DNA from: Marivirga atlantica
GTDB taxonomy: Bacteria; Bacteroidota; Bacteroidia; Cytophagales; Cyclobacteriaceae
NCBI RefSeq assembly: GCF_016734805.1
Contig: NZ_JAERQG010000005.1
Coordinates: 62,001 to 126,000 of the forward strand
Reading direction: 5' to 3'
Length of the DNA: 64,000 nt
Part shown: one piece after another, positions 44,283 to 53,840 of the stretch
How positions within the stretch are numbered: position 1 is the first letter of the stretch
Layout of the letters: the number at the start of each line of letters is the position of its first letter
Notes under the pieces: model-generated
Databases searched by the model: none
What the model saw: only the letters and a program-made list of their open reading frames with translations
Told to the model about the DNA's origin: nothing
Program-made: the position numbers and the translations under genes

Positions 44283-46217
44283 AAATCTTATTATTTCAGG
44301 TCTGGAAATGGAAAGATCTCTAAAACTGCTATTATAATTATTGCTAATGCGGAACTGGTAACTATCAGTAAAACCAATAGGACTATTATAAAAAGTGAAG
44401 CTAAAATCGATTGTAGGAAATACTAAGCTCTCATTGAGTACTCTTAAACCTATACTTGCTGAAGCATAGTAATTTCTTTTGCTCAATAACTCATCATAGC
44501 TAAGCCAGTTAAAGGTGTTTCTATTATAAAGGCTAAACTTACAGCCATAGAAATACCATGGCGTGAATAAAACAGACTCAAAAGCTATGTTGAGCTTCTT
44601 ATCTCCTAGTGGCCTAATCTCTTCGCCATTATCATATTGACTCGCAACAGTGAGAAAATTCTCGGATAGTTTATTAATCCCTTTTGTATATTCAACGTCA
44701 AAGAATTGCCTGAATGAATACTTACTACTAAAAAGCAAAGGGCTGAAATATCTATAGCTGTTTCTAAAAGCACCATCTTCCCATTTGTTATCCATTACAT
44801 TATCAAATACACCCAATGCGGAAGTAAAAGACATATAGCCTACATTTTTAAAATAATTTGCAAAGCCTACATCAAGTTCCCAATAGTTTCTATTATAAAA
44901 TTCGTTTTGCTGATAGGCATAAGTAGCAGATATAAAGCTTCCTTTAGTAATATCTTCCGTTCTACCGAAGCCCCTAATCAATTTACTTTTAGCGTAAGTT
45001 CTATTAATTAAACCCATGCTGAGAAAGTAAGTATCGGCATTTGTGAAATATCTATTTTCCTTTTCAGAAATATATGGTCTTCTGATAAAATCAATTTTAC
45101 TCACCCTAGCCTGCGTTATTAGGTTTGTCCTTTTTAGTAATTGAAATGATCTTCCTATCCAAATTGTAGCTTCATTTCGCGAAAAATCATAATCCGCTTT
45201 GGGGCTATCGAGCGGTGAATATTGAGCAGTTAATTGAGAAAGAATAATTCCACCTCCATATTTTATTTCAGGCGTAAAGAAATCTCGTTTTAAGTTTGCC
45301 GATAGCAGCTCTCGCATTGAGTTATTTTCATAAAGAAAATCTCCCTGAATAAAACTTCCCCAAAAGTTAGGCACCCTGTAGCCTACACCATACCCATGTT
45401 TCATTTCAGGCTTTTCAAATTCATTAAAAAAGTAGCTTAATTGTAAGTCGCGAGCATAACCCAACATATTTCTTTGATATAGGTCAACACTGAAATCACT
45501 TGGATTGGTATAATCAAGATTAGCTCCTATTGACACTACATCCTGCACAACAACTGTTACATCAACTATTTCCGGATTATCTTTACTGGGAGATAAATAA
45601 ATTTTAGCATCTCTAATGGTTCTAAATTGTCTTAATATCCGCTCATTATCTGCTAATTCATAAGGATCAACCTGCTTTCCTGAACGTATAAAAATATTTT
45701 CTTCGATAATTTTCTTTCGAGTATTAACATGGATTTTATTCATAGTTTTCGCATACCAAGAGTTGGCAGTTTTGGTTGTATCACGAACTGACCCTTCCAG
45801 AATAGGTACTCTTTTTATACGAATTTCACCGTAAGTTTTTCCTTTATAGGGCTCATAGAATGATTCTGCATCAGTCACCGGTTTTTTGTTTGTAATTTCT
45901 GATGAAGAGCTTTTAAATAATAAGCTAAAAAGCTTTCTGGTTAGTTGTGTTCTACTAGCTTTGCTTTTGAGTGAGTCATAAAACCTATCAGACTTAAAAT
46001 ATGGACTCTTTCTTATGTTGTAGGTTTTTCCTGCTTCAATTATAATTAATGTATCATTCTCAGGAGTGTAAAAAGTATCTTTTAAGATAAGTACATAACC
46101 TTCGGCAACACTTACGGTATCTTGAACAGGTGTTTTCTTTACTTTTTGGGCACATAAATACCCGGCATTTAAAGTAAAAATCAGACTCAATAAATATATG
46201 ATGTTTACACTCTTCAA
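44280..46217 (-). CDS. BamA/TamA-like outer-membrane beta-barrel protein with a POTRA-type domain
   Basis: 645 residues if it starts at the TTG at 46217, which gives a clean signal peptide (MKSVNIIYLLSLIFTLNAG). The frame is open to an ATG at 46382, but that adds a signal-less 55 residues and overlaps the divergent gene. After a spacer with Thr/Tyr repeats, residues about 155-240 look like one POTRA domain (KKIIEENIFIRSGKQVDPYELADNERILRQF...VDVTVVVQDVV, key parts only). The rest is a 16-strand-type barrel ending SRPEIIRF. It probably inserts or translocates a protein or lipid at the outer membrane, but no cargo is indicated. Confidence 0.75.
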   Translation of the reverse strand: MKSVNIIYLLSLIFTLNAGYLCAQKVKKTPVQDTVSVAEGYVLILKDTFYTPENDTLIIIEAGKTYNIRKSPYFKSDRFYDSLKSKASRTQLTRKLFSLLFKSSSSEITNKKPVTDAESFYEPYKGKTYGEIRIKRVPILEGSVRDTTKTANSWYAKTMNKIHVNTRKKIIEENIFIRSGKQVDPYELADNERILRQFRTIRDAKIYLSPSKDNPEIVDVTVVVQDVVSIGANLDYTNPSDFSVDLYQRNMLGYARDLQLSYFFNEFEKPEMKHGYGVGYRVPNFWGSFIQGDFLYENNSMRELLSANLKRDFFTPEIKYGGGIILSQLTAQYSPLDSPKADYDFSRNEATIWIGRSFQLLKRTNLITQARVSKIDFIRRPYISEKENRYFTNADTYFLSMGLINRTYAKSKLIRGFGRTEDITKGSFISATYAYQQNEFYNRNYWELDVGFANYFKNVGYMSFTSALGVFDNVMDNKWEDGAFRNSYRYFSPLLFSSKYSFRQFFDVEYTKGINKLSENFLTVASQYDNGEEIRPLGDKKLNIAFESVLFTPWYFYGCKFSLYNRNTFNWLSYDELLSKRNYYASASIGLRVLNESLVFPTIDFSFTFYNSPIGFTDSYQFRISNNYNSSFRDLSISRPEIIRF

Positions 46218-46317
46218 TTCTGATAGAATATATTGATCTGGTGGTTTAGAAAAACTAAATAGCGAATCTATTAACTTTTTCAGCTTAAATGCATTTAATA
46301 GTAAATAAGATATACAT

Positions 46318-46734
46318 ATGAAAAGAGCACGACTGATAACAATTTTCTTTCTTTTATCTATTTCAGGCATTGCACAACACATGAAAGAGGTAGATAAAGT
46401 AAACGTTAAAAACGGTATTTATATTAACAAATCGGAACAGCCTTACACTATTCACTATATTGATATTAGCGAACAAGATAAAGGTGTAGAAAATTCTTTT
46501 ACTATCAGTAAAGAGAAACTATTTGAGTTGCACAAAACCCTTTTATCAGGTTTTAAACAAATGCCGGAAAAACCTATAAGCTTCAACCTCCAAAATGATG
46601 AATTAAGATTGTACTTCCGAAAAAAGCTAGGTGAAGCTCAGGTAGAAATTGTACACGAAAATATAGAAAGTGAGAAGACTGGTACCTTGTCCTGGCTTTC
46701 TGCAAAAGAGGTGGAAAAGTTACTTCTACAGTAA
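46318..46734 (+). CDS. Small exported protein, unknown
   Basis: 138 residues with a signal peptide (MKRARLITIFFLLSISGIAQ). The rest is mixed alpha/beta, with YINKSEQPYTIHYIDIS and a C-terminal LSWLSAKEVEKLLLQ. I do not recognise a family. It is divergent from the barrel gene by 100 bp and followed 53 bp later by the DUF4197 lipoprotein. Confidence 0.65.
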   Translation: MKRARLITIFFLLSISGIAQHMKEVDKVNVKNGIYINKSEQPYTIHYIDISEQDKGVENSFTISKEKLFELHKTLLSGFKQMPEKPISFNLQNDELRLYFRKKLGEAQVEIVHENIESEKTGTLSWLSAKEVEKLLLQ

Positions 46735-46787
46735 GTCTTTAAGAAGTTTGGTTTCATTCTTGTTGGATTGTAACTAAATTTATTACC

Positions 46788-47627
46788 ATGAAAAAGCTAT
46801 TATTCATTTCTCTAGTATTCGTCTCCATTAGTTCATGCGAACTTCTGGAGGACGCCACTGAAAACACTCAAAACATCGATATCGCGGAAGGCCTGAAAGA
46901 AGCTTTGCGGGTGGGTACTGACACAGCTACTTCTAAACTAGCCGTAGTTGATGGTTATTTGAAAGATCAGGCAGTTAAAATTTTATTGCCCGATGAGCTT
47001 GAGCAGCAAATTCAAGAATTTAAGAGTTTCCAAATTAATATTTTCGGATTTGGTTCAGTGAGTGGAGAACAAATCTATAACACTGGTTTTCCGGCCTTTG
47101 GTATTAATAGTTTGGCTAGCAAGGAAGATGAACTAATCACAGGGATCAATCGTGCGGCAGAAGAAGCTGCAAAAGAAGCTGGCCCAATCTTTTTCGATGC
47201 CATAAGAGGTATCACCATTACGGATGCCGAGAATATACTGTATGGTTCTGATTCCGCAGCAACAACTTTCCTCGTTGATAGAACTTATTCATCCTTGTTT
47301 GATACTTTCGAGCCAAAAGTGGATGTTGCTGTTAATTCCGTCCAAATTAATGGCCAGTCTATTGAAGCACTTTATGCCAGTTATGTTGCCGATTACAATG
47401 AAATTTTAAATGTAAGCGTACCAACTGGCTTAACTAATTTTTCATCTATAGGTGAGTTAGCTGGCTTAAATACCATTAGCCAACCTGATATTTCTGCCTT
47501 TGCTACTGAAAAAGGTTTAGATGGTTTATTCCTTAAAGTGCAAGAAGAAGAGAAAAACATTAGGGAAGATCCGTTTGCCAGAGTAACTCAAATTCTGGAA
47601 GATGTTTTCAGCTTACTGGATCAATAA
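46788..47627 (+). CDS. DUF4197 lipoprotein
   Basis: 279 residues. MKKLLFISLVFVSISSC gives a lipoprotein signal (Cys17). The DUF4197 pattern is clear: IAEGLKEALRVGTDTATSKL, GYLKDQAVKILLPDELE, INRAAEEAAKEAGPIFFDAI and AATTFLVDRTYSSLFDTFEPKV. The family is periplasmic, largely helical and without known function. A hairpin and T-run follow the stop. Confidence 0.88.
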   Translation: MKKLLFISLVFVSISSCELLEDATENTQNIDIAEGLKEALRVGTDTATSKLAVVDGYLKDQAVKILLPDELEQQIQEFKSFQINIFGFGSVSGEQIYNTGFPAFGINSLASKEDELITGINRAAEEAAKEAGPIFFDAIRGITITDAENILYGSDSAATTFLVDRTYSSLFDTFEPKVDVAVNSVQINGQSIEALYASYVADYNEILNVSVPTGLTNFSSIGELAGLNTISQPDISAFATEKGLDGLFLKVQEEEKNIREDPFARVTQILEDVFSLLDQ

Positions 47628-47649
47628 ATACCAAAGTAATAATTATATA

Positions 47650-47680
47650 AAATAGCGCTGTTTCGGTGCTATTTATTTTT
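47650..47680 (+). terminator. Probable terminator after the DUF4197 gene
   Basis: AAATAGC (47650-47656), an 11-nt loop, GCTATTT (47668-47674), then ATTTTTT. The stem is short and AT-rich. Confidence 0.55.
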
Positions 47681-47695
47681 TAGTTTGCATCAGAT

Positions 47696-49693
47696 ATGCT
47701 AAGCAGAGGTATTAAATCAATTTTATTAGCCCCCCTACTTTTATTACTGACATTTCAATTAAATGCTCAACCAAAGCAGGTAACAGCTGATTGGCTTGAT
47801 GATTTATTAAATGAAATTGAAAAAGAAGACACGGAAAAACTCATTGAAGCCACAAAAATAAATCTTCAAGAGTCCAGGGATATCAAAAGATATGATCTGG
47901 AAAGTCAGTACCTCAAGAAACTAGGTTACATCCATTTGCTTAAAACAAAAAATCTTGAGTTAGCCATGGAATATGCCGTTGAATCTTTGAGCATAGATGA
48001 GCGGCATGATTATAACGCTCAGTTATTGTTTAGCAACATGCTATTAGCTTCTATATTTAAAGAGGTTGATGACTACTACAATGCAGCTGAATTTACTGAG
48101 AAGGCCTTAAGAATTAACAGAGACTTAAACTTTGAAGCACTTCAGATTAGTCTTAAACAGCAGCTTGGAGATATTTTTGTTGAAATGGCTGCTTATGAAA
48201 AGGCACAAGAGCAATATGAAAACATATTGGCCTATGCAAAGTCATCAAGGTACCCTAAACTTGAAGCTACTAATTGGTACCAAATAGGTTTGTTAGAGCA
48301 GATGCAAAACAATCATCAATTGGCTATCAATGCTCTTCTAAACGCACTAAAAATTCATAGGAGAATTAATGACCTTGATAAGGAGGCAACAACTCTACTA
48401 GCCATCGGAAAATCATACGACCAGATGGATAGCTATGAGAAAGCCTTAGAAAATTATAAAGTGGCGCTAAACATCTGGAGATCGCTAGATTCACCCTTGG
48501 GCTTGGCGAAAGTGTATAATGCTTTAGGAGCTCTCTTTAATAAGAACAAGGAGTTTCAAAGAGCTACTGCTAATCTAAGATATGCGCTTACTAATTCTCA
48601 AAAGTCACAAAATCAAATGCTCATTATGGAAAGCTATAGACTAATGAGCTTAGCTAATAAAGGATTAGGTAAATTTAAAGAAGCTTTTGAGTATCAGGAA
48701 TTGCAAAGTGCGCTGGAAGACTTTATAGAAAACGAAAAGAACGACAGGGCAATTCTAAAGATGCAGAATCGCTATACACTTGGAAAACAACAGAATACCA
48801 TTGATCAGCTTGAATTCAATAAGGTTCAGCGAGAAAATGAGTTAACGGAAAGAACAAGACAAAACAATTTTTTAACCATACTTATAGGTCTTTCAATTGT
48901 TATTTTAATGCTCATTCTCATTCTATTTATTACCCAGAGGAAAAGCAATACCAAGCTTAAAGCGGCCAACGAAGAAATTCAAGATAAAAACAAAGAGCTT
49001 GAAGAAGTTAATGCTACAAAAGATAAATTTTTCAGTATCATCAGTCATGACTTAAAGGGGCCCTTAAACTCTTTAACATCCTTTTCCGGCCTACTCATGA
49101 ATCACACAGATAGTTTAAGCAAAGAGGAAATTCAAATGCTTGCAAAGGATCTGGACAAATCATTAAAGAATCTCTTCGCCCTACTGGAAAACCTATTACA
49201 ATGGTCAAGATCACAAACGGGCAATATTGAATTTAAAAAGGAGCCATTTAATCTCACTGAGGTTTTAAAGAAGAATAAAGATTTACTCACTAAACAAGCA
49301 GGCAACAAACAAATTGAGATTGAGCTAAAACAAGAAGACCCTATTGAGGTAAAAGCTCATGAGCAGTCAATTGACACAGTAGTGAGAAACTTGGTTTCAA
49401 ATGCCATCAAATTTACAAATGAAAGGGGCAAAATAAAGATGGGAGTTTCCGAGGATGACACTTACTATTATGTAAAAGTGGCCGATAATGGTGTGGGTAT
49501 GTCTCCGAAAATTGTAGATCAAATTTTCAAAATTGATTCGAAACACAGTACACAAGGTACTGCTAAGGAGAAAGGTACTGGCCTTGGCCTCATTCTTTGT
49601 AAAGAGTTTGTAGAAAAGAATGGAGGAACAATTGGCGTTAAAAGTAAAGAAGATAAAGGCTCCATGTTCTATTTTAGCATTCCTAAAAACTAA
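47696..49693 (+). CDS. TPR-containing sensor histidine kinase
   Basis: 665 residues. A signal peptide (SILLAPLLLLLTFQLNAQ) precedes a periplasmic TPR array (about 60-345), one membrane segment (392-412), a coiled coil, a HisKA domain with H451 (SIISHDLKGPLNSL) and a HATPase domain with NLVSNAIKFTNERG, DNGVGMS and GTGLGLILCKEFVEKNGG. Same plan as the kinase at 18575, with a different TPR set. No response regulator is adjacent. It ends in a 4-bp overlap with the converging kinase gene. Confidence 0.92.
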   Translation: MLSRGIKSILLAPLLLLLTFQLNAQPKQVTADWLDDLLNEIEKEDTEKLIEATKINLQESRDIKRYDLESQYLKKLGYIHLLKTKNLELAMEYAVESLSIDERHDYNAQLLFSNMLLASIFKEVDDYYNAAEFTEKALRINRDLNFEALQISLKQQLGDIFVEMAAYEKAQEQYENILAYAKSSRYPKLEATNWYQIGLLEQMQNNHQLAINALLNALKIHRRINDLDKEATTLLAIGKSYDQMDSYEKALENYKVALNIWRSLDSPLGLAKVYNALGALFNKNKEFQRATANLRYALTNSQKSQNQMLIMESYRLMSLANKGLGKFKEAFEYQELQSALEDFIENEKNDRAILKMQNRYTLGKQQNTIDQLEFNKVQRENELTERTRQNNFLTILIGLSIVILMLILILFITQRKSNTKLKAANEEIQDKNKELEEVNATKDKFFSIISHDLKGPLNSLTSFSGLLMNHTDSLSKEEIQMLAKDLDKSLKNLFALLENLLQWSRSQTGNIEFKKEPFNLTEVLKKNKDLLTKQAGNKQIEIELKQEDPIEVKAHEQSIDTVVRNLVSNAIKFTNERGKIKMGVSEDDTYYYVKVADNGVGMSPKIVDQIFKIDSKHSTQGTAKEKGTGLGLILCKEFVEKNGGTIGVKSKEDKGSMFYFSIPKN

Positions 49694-51702
49694 GATTTTG
49701 TAGGTTGCTGTTTAGGGAAAATGGCAACAATCTTAGTTCCTTCATCTTTAGCACTAATAAGCTTTAAGTCGCCACCCAACTTATTCATTACTTTCTTAGC
49801 CATATAAAGCCCCATTCCAATATTGATATCGCTTCTCTTACCTTTAAAGAAAACCTCGAAAACCTTGGTATGAATTTCTTTAGGAATGCCAATTCCGTCA
49901 TCTACAAAAGTGAAATGATAGTTATTCTCTTTAAGTTCTAGTTGAACAATAAAGTTAGTTTCATAATAGGTATTATGCTCAAACGCATTCTCCGTTACCT
50001 GGTAAATGAAACGTTTTAATAACGTTCTGTCAGTAGTTATTAACTTAACTTCATTATTAATCATGAGCTGTATTTTTGCCCGATGAAGGTCCTTATTTCT
50101 TTTTCTGAACACACTTTCAAATACCTCTGTACAAAGTTCTTTTACATCAAAACAGGAATAATTAAGATTTCCATGAAGTATAAAGCTAACTTCTTTAAAG
50201 TCATCAAAAATATGTTCCAGCTTTCTGGTACTTTGCTCTACAAGCTCAAAGTAATTGGTGAGCTCTTCATCTTTCGAGACCATTTTACCTAAACCCGTTA
50301 ATCCTAAAATGTTAGCAATTGGTCCACGTACATCATGACTCGTTTTATACATGAAATTTGCTAATTCAGCATTTAACTCCACTAAACTGGTATTCGCTTT
50401 TTTCAATGGAGTTACATCTCGCATAAACTGCACATAGCCAATTAACTGATCACGGTCATCTAAAAGCAGAGATGTACTACTTTTAATCCATAGTATTTCG
50501 TTGGTTAATGTTTTAAGACCAATTTCAGAATCAATAAATTTAAAAGAACCACTTTTTAATTGCTCTTTAATGTGCAAATCATGATCCACATCTTCCTTAC
50601 TCATTAACTGATGGATGGATAAACCTAAAAGTTCTTCACTATCTTCAAAAGACAACAGTTTTGACAAGGCCTTTGGTGCAAGTGTAATTTGATGGTTCAG
50701 GTTTTGCTGAATAAGCATGACGGATGAAAACTCCTCAGTCTTTTTTCTGAGCAACTCACTTTCCTGAAGATCAGCCTCTACCTCTATCCTATTCTTCAGC
50801 TCTTGCTTTATTTTTTCAGATTTTCTGCTGACCTGCTTTCTCAATAGATAAATCCAGATTGCCACTAAAACTATAATGGACAGCAAAATAATAAACCCTA
50901 TGAATACCCACCGTGAATTGCGCTCCCACCAACTTTTTTTAGGTGTCAGCCATTTTTGATAGAGTTTATCATACTCACCAGAAGCTTTTACAAGTCTAAG
51001 CCCCCAATTCAGAGAATCTAAAAACTGTTTTCTATTATTTGTAACTACATAACAGTATTCTGTAATAAAAATGGGATCACTAGAAGATTTAAGAGACTCG
51101 AAGTTACCTGCCTGCATTTCATAATTTGTAGTGAAATAAGAAGTTATGGCACAATCAGTTTCACCATTGATTACAGCTTCTAAGGCTTCCACTTCCGAGT
51201 CGTATGTATAAATTAAATCATCATCTATAAAGCCGAACTGATTGAAGTACTCCTCAACTATCGAATTTTGCTGAATGGCTACTCTTTTATCACTTATTCC
51301 AATTAAATCTTCAACAGCTTCTGAATCTTTCTTTGAAAAGATGGAGTAATAAACAACACTTATTGGTTTGGAATAAAGTACTTGCCTGAGCCGCTCATCT
51401 GATTTGAAATAAGCTGCCACATTTACTTTGTCATCAACCTCCAATTGTTTTCTAACGTCACGCCAAACTCCACCCTTTAGCTCAACTTCCATATCCAACT
51501 CCTCCGCAATAGCTCTTATAAGTTCTACATTAAAGCCTGTAGAAGTGCCGTCTTCATCAATAAATTCGTAAGGTTCATATCGCTGGTCAAAGCCATAAAT
51601 AATTTTATCAACCCTATTTTTTACTGATAGTGAATCTTGAAATGCGTTAACTTCAATAGTGAATATTAAAAACAAAAATATGAAAGGCCACTGTTTTTTC
51701 AC
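49690..51702 (-). CDS. BvgS-like sensor histidine kinase with periplasmic solute-binding domain
   Basis: 670 residues if it starts at the GTG at 51702, which begins a signal peptide (MKKQWPFIFLFLIFTIEVNA). An ATG at 51849 would add 49 signal-less residues. Residues about 32-255 form a type 3 solute-binding domain (IIYGFDQRYEPYEFIDEDG, GFNVELIRAIAEEL, key parts). One membrane segment (266-288) is followed by a PAS domain (about 330-435) and a HisKA domain with H456 (TSHDVRGPIANIL). The HATPase domain has DDGIGIP and GMGLYMAKKVMNKLGG. The solute-binding domain probably senses an amino acid. It has no receiver domain, unlike BvgS itself. Confidence 0.88.
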   Translation of the reverse strand: MKKQWPFIFLFLIFTIEVNAFQDSLSVKNRVDKIIYGFDQRYEPYEFIDEDGTSTGFNVELIRAIAEELDMEVELKGGVWRDVRKQLEVDDKVNVAAYFKSDERLRQVLYSKPISVVYYSIFSKKDSEAVEDLIGISDKRVAIQQNSIVEEYFNQFGFIDDDLIYTYDSEVEALEAVINGETDCAITSYFTTNYEMQAGNFESLKSSSDPIFITEYCYVVTNNRKQFLDSLNWGLRLVKASGEYDKLYQKWLTPKKSWWERNSRWVFIGFIILLSIIVLVAIWIYLLRKQVSRKSEKIKQELKNRIEVEADLQESELLRKKTEEFSSVMLIQQNLNHQITLAPKALSKLLSFEDSEELLGLSIHQLMSKEDVDHDLHIKEQLKSGSFKFIDSEIGLKTLTNEILWIKSSTSLLLDDRDQLIGYVQFMRDVTPLKKANTSLVELNAELANFMYKTSHDVRGPIANILGLTGLGKMVSKDEELTNYFELVEQSTRKLEHIFDDFKEVSFILHGNLNYSCFDVKELCTEVFESVFRKRNKDLHRAKIQLMINNEVKLITTDRTLLKRFIYQVTENAFEHNTYYETNFIVQLELKENNYHFTFVDDGIGIPKEIHTKVFEVFFKGKRSDINIGMGLYMAKKVMNKLGGDLKLISAKDEGTKIVAIFPKQQPTKS

Positions 51703-51910
51703 TATATAACGGGTTGTTTTGGTTGAAGATAAAATAAATACATCTACTAAAAAAATATATTTATATATTAGATTAATCCTATTAAAAGGAAAGGTTTCTA
51801 AAAAATTGCTAGTCCTTACAGGCTTGCGTATTTTTAGCACCTTACGCAATCTAAAAATTATTTAATGATATACAATGAAGTAAAATCTTCATTATTTAAC
51901 CCAATATGTG

Positions 51911-52759
51911 ATGAGTTTGGATTTTCAACCTAATAGAAATAGCCGCTGGCAAGAGAAAACATATCACATAATATTTGAGGCTGATACCTTTGGCGGTAAG
52001 CTTTTCGATGTGGTGTTACTCATTGCAATTTTTCTTAGTGTAATGGTTGTGATACTCGAAAGTGTTAAAGATTTAAGCACTTCATATGGCCAATTATTCA
52101 AGCAACTTGAGTGGGCCTTTACCATCTTATTTACAACTGAGTATTTGTTGAGAATAGTGATAGTGAATAAGCCCTTGAGGTACATTAAAAGCTTCTTTGG
52201 CATTATTGATTTAATATCTATTCTGCCATCAATTGTAGGTTTTTTCTTTGTAGGCGCTCAGTCCTTCATGATTATTAGAGCTTTTAGATTATTAAGGATT
52301 TTTAGAATATTCAAACTTACCAAATACCTTGGTGAGGCTTCACAGCTTTCAAAAGCATTAATAGCCAGTAGAAACAAAATCACTATATTCATTGGCACAG
52401 TGGTAATTATAGTTACCATTTTAGGGGCACTCATGTATATTATTGAGCCTGATGAAAGTGGTTTTAACAATATCCCGAAAGGCATCTATTGGGCTGTAGT
52501 AACCTTAACAACTGTTGGATATGGCGATATAGCTCCTATAACTCCTTTAGGGCAAATTATAGCTTCATTTATCATGATTTTAGGTTATGGTATAATAGCA
52601 GTTCCTACAGGTATAGTTACATCTGAAATGACCAAACAAAGTAGCAGCCAAAAAGAAGATACTGTTAAAGACAAATGCCCCAGTTGCAATTGCCCAAAGG
52701 CTGAAAATGAAGCTCACTACTGCTATAAATGTGGCTTTAATTTCAAGGAAAAAATGTAA
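51911..52759 (+). CDS. Voltage-gated potassium channel (6-TM) with C-terminal zinc ribbon
   Basis: 282 residues. S1-S6 are recognisable; S4 is RAFRLLRIFRIFKLTKY (four to five regularly spaced basic residues), and the pore loop has TTVGYGD (200-206), the K+ selectivity filter. After S6 a charged linker leads to CPSC...HYCYKCG (four Cys, about 256-274), a zinc-ribbon tail unusual for this family. A GTG one codon earlier is a possible start; I prefer the ATG at 51911. Expected to sit in the inner membrane. Confidence 0.93.
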   Translation: MSLDFQPNRNSRWQEKTYHIIFEADTFGGKLFDVVLLIAIFLSVMVVILESVKDLSTSYGQLFKQLEWAFTILFTTEYLLRIVIVNKPLRYIKSFFGIIDLISILPSIVGFFFVGAQSFMIIRAFRLLRIFRIFKLTKYLGEASQLSKALIASRNKITIFIGTVVIIVTILGALMYIIEPDESGFNNIPKGIYWAVVTLTTVGYGDIAPITPLGQIIASFIMILGYGIIAVPTGIVTSEMTKQSSSQKEDTVKDKCPSCNCPKAENEAHYCYKCGFNFKEKM

Positions 52760-52817
52760 CATCTTACTTTTTTATTCTTTAGCCTAACAATGACTCTTTC
52801 AAAATCGTTGTAGCTAC

Positions 52818-53837
52818 ATGGAAAATAAAGCAATAAAAGATATAATTAAATTAGGTTTCCCATGGCAAACACAAGACCCATTTTTGTTTTGTGTGCACCA
52901 TGAAGACTATTACCCAAAAGGTAATGCTGAAATGGGACCTTCAGAATCCGTAAGTGGAAGAATGATAGGTCAGGATTTTGACCCGAATCAGAAGTGGAGA
53001 ATGTACCATGGTACTAAAGTACCTGGGTTCCCCGCTCACCCGCATAGAGGATTTGAAACAGTAACTATTGTAAGAAAGGGATTGATTGATCATTCCGATT
53101 CTCTCGGAGCAGCGGGTAGATTTGGAAACGGTGATGTACAATGGATGACCGCAGGTAAAGGAGTTCAGCATTCTGAAATGTTCCCTTTGCTAAAAGAAAA
53201 TGAGGATAATCCACTTGAACTATTCCAAATTTGGTTGAATCTGCCTAAAAGCAAAAAGAATGTTGATCCACATTTTGCCATGTTATGGAACGAAGATATT
53301 CCTGTTTACAAACACAAAGATGAGAATGGAAAAATCACATCCATTGAGATTATTGCTGGCGAAGTAGATGGTAATAAAGCACCAGATCCGGCACCCAATT
53401 CTTGGGCAGCTGATACTGATAATGAAGTAGCTATCTGGCATTTTAAAATGGAGCCTGGTGCTAAATGGGAACTTCCGAAAGCTTCAAAAGGTATTAATCG
53501 AAGCCTGTACTTCTTTAAAGGAAATGGTTTAACTATCAATGATGATGAAATCCCTGCCTATAGAGGTGTCGTGATGGATCCTTCTGAGCAAGCTGTTCTT
53601 CAAAATGGAAATGAAGAAAGTCACTTGTTGATTTTACAGGGTAAACCAATTGATGAGCCTGTAGTACAGCATGGACCATTTGTGGTAAATGACCATAAAG
53701 AAATCAACGAAACGATTATGGAATTTCAGCGTACGCAATTTGGAGGATGGCCTTGGCCTACTCATGAAAACACTCACGCCAAAGAAAGAGGTAGGTTTGC
53801 TATTTATGCTGATGGCACTGAGGTGGTTAAAGACTAA
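52818..53837 (+). CDS. Pirin-family protein (first of two)
   Basis: 339 residues, longer than the 230-290 of most pirins. Cupin motifs of the N-terminal domain: [15 protein letters not shown] (metal His), [29 protein letters not shown] (key parts [16 protein letters not shown]) and FQIWLNLP. The C-terminal cupin holds SLYFFKGNG and [22 protein letters not shown]. Pirins bind Fe and some are quercetin dioxygenases. It lies 3 bp upstream of cysE, suggesting co-transcription with cysteine genes. Confidence 0.9.
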   Translation: MENKAIKDIIKLGFPWQTQDPFLFCVHHEDYYPKGNAEMGPSESVSGRMIGQDFDPNQKWRMYHGTKVPGFPAHPHRGFETVTIVRKGLIDHSDSLGAAGRFGNGDVQWMTAGKGVQHSEMFPLLKENEDNPLELFQIWLNLPKSKKNVDPHFAMLWNEDIPVYKHKDENGKITSIEIIAGEVDGNKAPDPAPNSWAADTDNEVAIWHFKMEPGAKWELPKASKGINRSLYFFKGNGLTINDDEIPAYRGVVMDPSEQAVLQNGNEESHLLILQGKPIDEPVVQHGPFVVNDHKEINETIMEFQRTQFGGWPWPTHENTHAKERGRFAIYADGTEVVKD

Positions 53838-53840
53838 TTT

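Noticed and set aside
46740-46790. Promoter before the DUF4197 gene
   Set aside because: TAAATTTA lies only about 6 bp from the start codon and no -33 element is at the right distance.
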